Assembly (NCBI GenBank): GCA_937895435.1
Contig: CALAXT010000056.1
Location: forward strand, 26,605-90,604
Source: an uncultured Paracoccaceae bacterium
GTDB lineage: Bacteria > Pseudomonadota > Alphaproteobacteria > Rhodobacterales > Rhodobacteraceae
DNA length: 64,000 bases
Reading direction: 5' to 3'
The position numbers and the translations under genes were made by a program. Below are positions 62,131-64,000 of the stretch, one piece after another; the first letter of the stretch is position 1; every line of letters begins with the position of its first letter. The notes under the pieces are model-generated. The model did not search any database. It saw nothing but the letters and a program-made list of their open reading frames with translations, and was not told where the DNA came from.

Positions 62131-64000
62131 TTAGAGGATCAGATGCTGCGCGGCAATTGTCGCACCTGCGTCAATGGCAATTTCAAAATCGGCCAGCCCA
62201 TCCCCATCGGTATCCGCCGATAACCAACCTTGGACAAACCGCAGCTGCCCCGCTGCACTAAATTCATCAGATCCGATGAAACTCAGCGCTTGCTTCCCAG
62301 CCAGATTGGTATTGCCATCAAGGCCAGACAAATCAATCTGGTCGCCTTGGCCGGCCCGGAAATCGGTGATGCGATCTGCGCCACGTGCCGTGCCACTGTC
62401 TGCCAGCGCAACAAACACAAATACATCTGCCCCACGTCCACCGGTCAAAATGTCACGCCCCAGCGCGCCTTCGAGGCGGTCACTGCCATTGCCCCCCAGC
62501 AACGTGTCATTGCCCTGCCCCCCCAACAGACGGTCCTCGCCAGACCCGCCACGCAGCTGATCCGCACCATTCCCCCCCAACAAACGGTCATTGCCACCAT
62601 TGCCATAAAGCTGATCTTTTCCACCGTTCCCATTCAGCACATTGGCCGCAGCATTGCCCCACAAACTGTCACGCCCATTGCCAGAGACAATATTTTCAAT
62701 TCCCATCAAGATATCGCGGCCCTGCCCAGTGTCTTGCACGCCTGAATTGGCCAAAGTGACCTGAATGGCACCTTTTCCACTGAAGATGGCGGTATCAACC
62801 CCTGCCCCACCCACCAGCTTGTCATCGCCCGCCCCACCGTCCAACCGGTCAGCCCCCCGACCACCCAACAGCGTGTCATCGCCCATATTGCCCCAAACCC
62901 TGTTGCCAGCATCATTGCCAACAACGCTGTCATTGCCACTGCCCGCAATCAGGTTTTCAAGAATCGTTGCACCCGAAATTACCAGATTGCCACGCAACCC
63001 AAGAACATCAGATATGCCCTCAGGGCGCAGGTCGATATTCTGATTTAATACATCAGGTGACAGGTTCAACAAATCGCGCCCGCCGGTATCGTGGATCGTC
63101 AAGGTGACAGGCCCACCCTCGTAAATAGAAAAATTGCGGGGATCTTCGTCAAAGATTTGGCCACAGAGCAGCCCCATATATCCCCCAACATTCGAACCAG
63201 CCCCCCACACCGAATTGCCGCCAAAGGCCTCACTCGCGCCATAGATCGACTGAATGGCCAAAATATCAGCCGGCATAGGGGTAACGACAAGGGCGTAGCT
63301 GGCATCGATAAACGTATTATCGGTTTGAGAAAAATATGACATAATCGTCGCCTGCCAACTGTCGTTGGCATAGGATTGATCATATCCATAAATGGCATTG
63401 CCATCATAATAGCCTGCATGGTCCAAGCCCAGCGCATGGCCGATTTCATGGATATACGTTTGAAAGGAATAACTGTCGATCGAAGTGCCATAATCGGCAA
63501 GCCAATACGTGCTGATGTTCACTTCAGCACTAAAGATTTCGCCATAAATGGGCGTCACCGCATAAGCGCCAGCGTCATCGTCATCAAAGCTGATCTGTCC
63601 ACCCCATTGCACTTCTTCAAAATGCAGGCCCGCCACATTGGTCCAAGCTTCCAGTGCCCAACGCGCCAATTGCTGGCCTTGCACCGTCAAGCCCGTCAGA
63701 TTAACCGTCAGCGTATCACCAGCACGGGCATCAAATGCCAAGTCCGACCGCGTCAAGACTTCGGCAATCTCATCATAAGAAATGGCAACGTCAGGGGTAT
63801 CGATCGGATCCGTCGGCGTATTTGGATCGGTTGGGGTGCCTGGGTCTGGCTCCACGTCGGTCCACTCGATCAGCGACAGCGTATAGCTGCCGGTGCCATA
63901 CATCAAATATTGTGCTGAACTGACCGACAGGTAATAGACGCCCGTCATAGACACCGAAAATGTCAGAGATGCGTCAAGGCCAAGCCCGCCATCATCATCA
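62131..64000 (-). CDS. Secreted M10 (serralysin-type) metalloprotease with RTX repeats, N terminus outside window
   Basis: The visible 622 residues start inside a pre-peptidase C-terminal (PPC) beta domain (GVYYLSV...GSYTLSL), then a Pro/Thr/Asp linker. The M10 catalytic domain follows with zinc motif HEIGHALGLDH and a Met-turn (IMSYF). More than six GGxGxDxLx calcium-binding nonapeptides come next, and last an M10-C type end (GADRITDFRAGQGDQIDLSG). RTX proteins leave through a type I secretion system using a C-terminal signal. The frame is open to the window edge, so the start is upstream. No type I exporter genes are in view. Confidence 0.9.
   Translation of the reverse strand, partial: DDDGGLGLDASLTFSVSMTGVYYLSVSSAQYLMYGTGSYTLSLIEWTDVEPDPGTPTDPNTPTDPIDTPDVAISYDEIAEVLTRSDLAFDARAGDTLTVNLTGLTVQGQQLARWALEAWTNVAGLHFEEVQWGGQISFDDDDAGAYAVTPIYGEIFSAEVNISTYWLADYGTSIDSYSFQTYIHEIGHALGLDHAGYYDGNAIYGYDQSYANDSWQATIMSYFSQTDNTFIDASYALVVTPMPADILAIQSIYGASEAFGGNSVWGAGSNVGGYMGLLCGQIFDEDPRNFSIYEGGPVTLTIHDTGGRDLLNLSPDVLNQNIDLRPEGISDVLGLRGNLVISGATILENLIAGSGNDSVVGNDAGNRVWGNMGDDTLLGGRGADRLDGGAGDDKLVGGAGVDTAIFSGKGAIQVTLANSGVQDTGQGRDILMGIENIVSGNGRDSLWGNAAANVLNGNGGKDQLYGNGGNDRLLGGNGADQLRGGSGEDRLLGGQGNDTLLGGNGSDRLEGALGRDILTGGRGADVFVFVALADSGTARGADRITDFRAGQGDQIDLSGLDGNTNLAGKQALSFIGSDEFSAAGQLRFVQGWLSADTDGDGLADFEIAIDAGATIAAQHLIL

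Noticed and set aside
1..64000. CRISPR arrays, insertion sequences, rRNA operons, toxin-antitoxin pairs
   Set aside because: No regularly spaced repeats, transposase-like proteins, rRNA motifs or small paired toxin-antitoxin frames were found on either strand.

Overview
The window looks like core chromosome of an alphaproteobacterium of the order Rhodobacterales, probably from the roseobacter group. The pointers are familiar lineage proteins: the short XRE regulator at the left edge, the DUF1476 (zeta-type) F1-ATPase inhibitor, RNase E with an acidic insertion in its S1 domain, CarD next to a 7Fe ferredoxin, a methionine synthase split into separate proteins, DUF1638, and a large envelope protein with a PilP/GspC-like end. 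I see no insertion sequence, prophage, CRISPR array, rRNA operon or origin. The only protein-coding segment that looks accessory is 27.7-30.9 kb, which lies between two tRNA genes.

Layout. 0-7.2 kb: a truncated XRE regulator, a Bax-inhibitor-1 membrane protein behind a heat-shock-like promoter, rpmG, RNase P RNA, an AmpD-like amidase, a lipoprotein, gatA-gatC, tadA, and a divergent RluB-type pseudouridine synthase. 7.2-11.8 kb: hsp20 and a PfkB-family sugar kinase sharing a perfect FNR-type palindrome, then dtd, an amino-acid permease, a GNAT and a CcdA-like protein. 11.9-18.3 kb: rne with a long structured leader, then a DctB/DctD-type two-component pair whose regulator has lost the sigma-54 contact loop. 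18.4-27.4 kb: purQ-purS-purC and purN-purM around DUF1476, two methionine synthase modules with DUF1638, sufE, a lipoprotein and rnd. 27.6-31.0 kb: tRNA(CAT), a sulfotransferase-like protein, LysR/SbtA and tRNA-Leu. 31.2-44.3 kb: dsbB, gyrA, an unknown small protein, trmFO, gluQ, hisI, an IscU-like scaffold, the radA-cvpA-purF-SDR cluster, a lysophospholipase-like hydrolase, an SCP2 protein and a TPR protein. 44.3-50.9 kb: a Suv3-like helicase, an S4 protein, fdxA, a candidate small RNA, carD and the divergent cobS/cobT pair. 50.8-64 kb: a Kef-type antiporter, the 1063-residue GspL/PilM-like plus PilP/GspC-like fusion, a SIMPL protein, metY, dnaE and a secreted RTX metalloprotease that runs off the right edge.

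Themes. Purine synthesis is spread over three clusters (purC-S-Q, purM-N, purF). Methionine and B12 metabolism recur: MetY makes homocysteine, the split B12-dependent methyltransferase modules use it, and CobS/CobT complete cobalamin. RNA metabolism is well represented: RNase P, RNase E, RNase D, Suv3-like helicase, TadA, TrmFO, GluQ, RluB and Dtd. The items most worth a second look are the GspL/GspC-like fusion, the corrinoid/DUF1638 pair with an apparent CUG start, the DctD-like regulator without GAFTGA, and the structured RNA between fdxA and carD.
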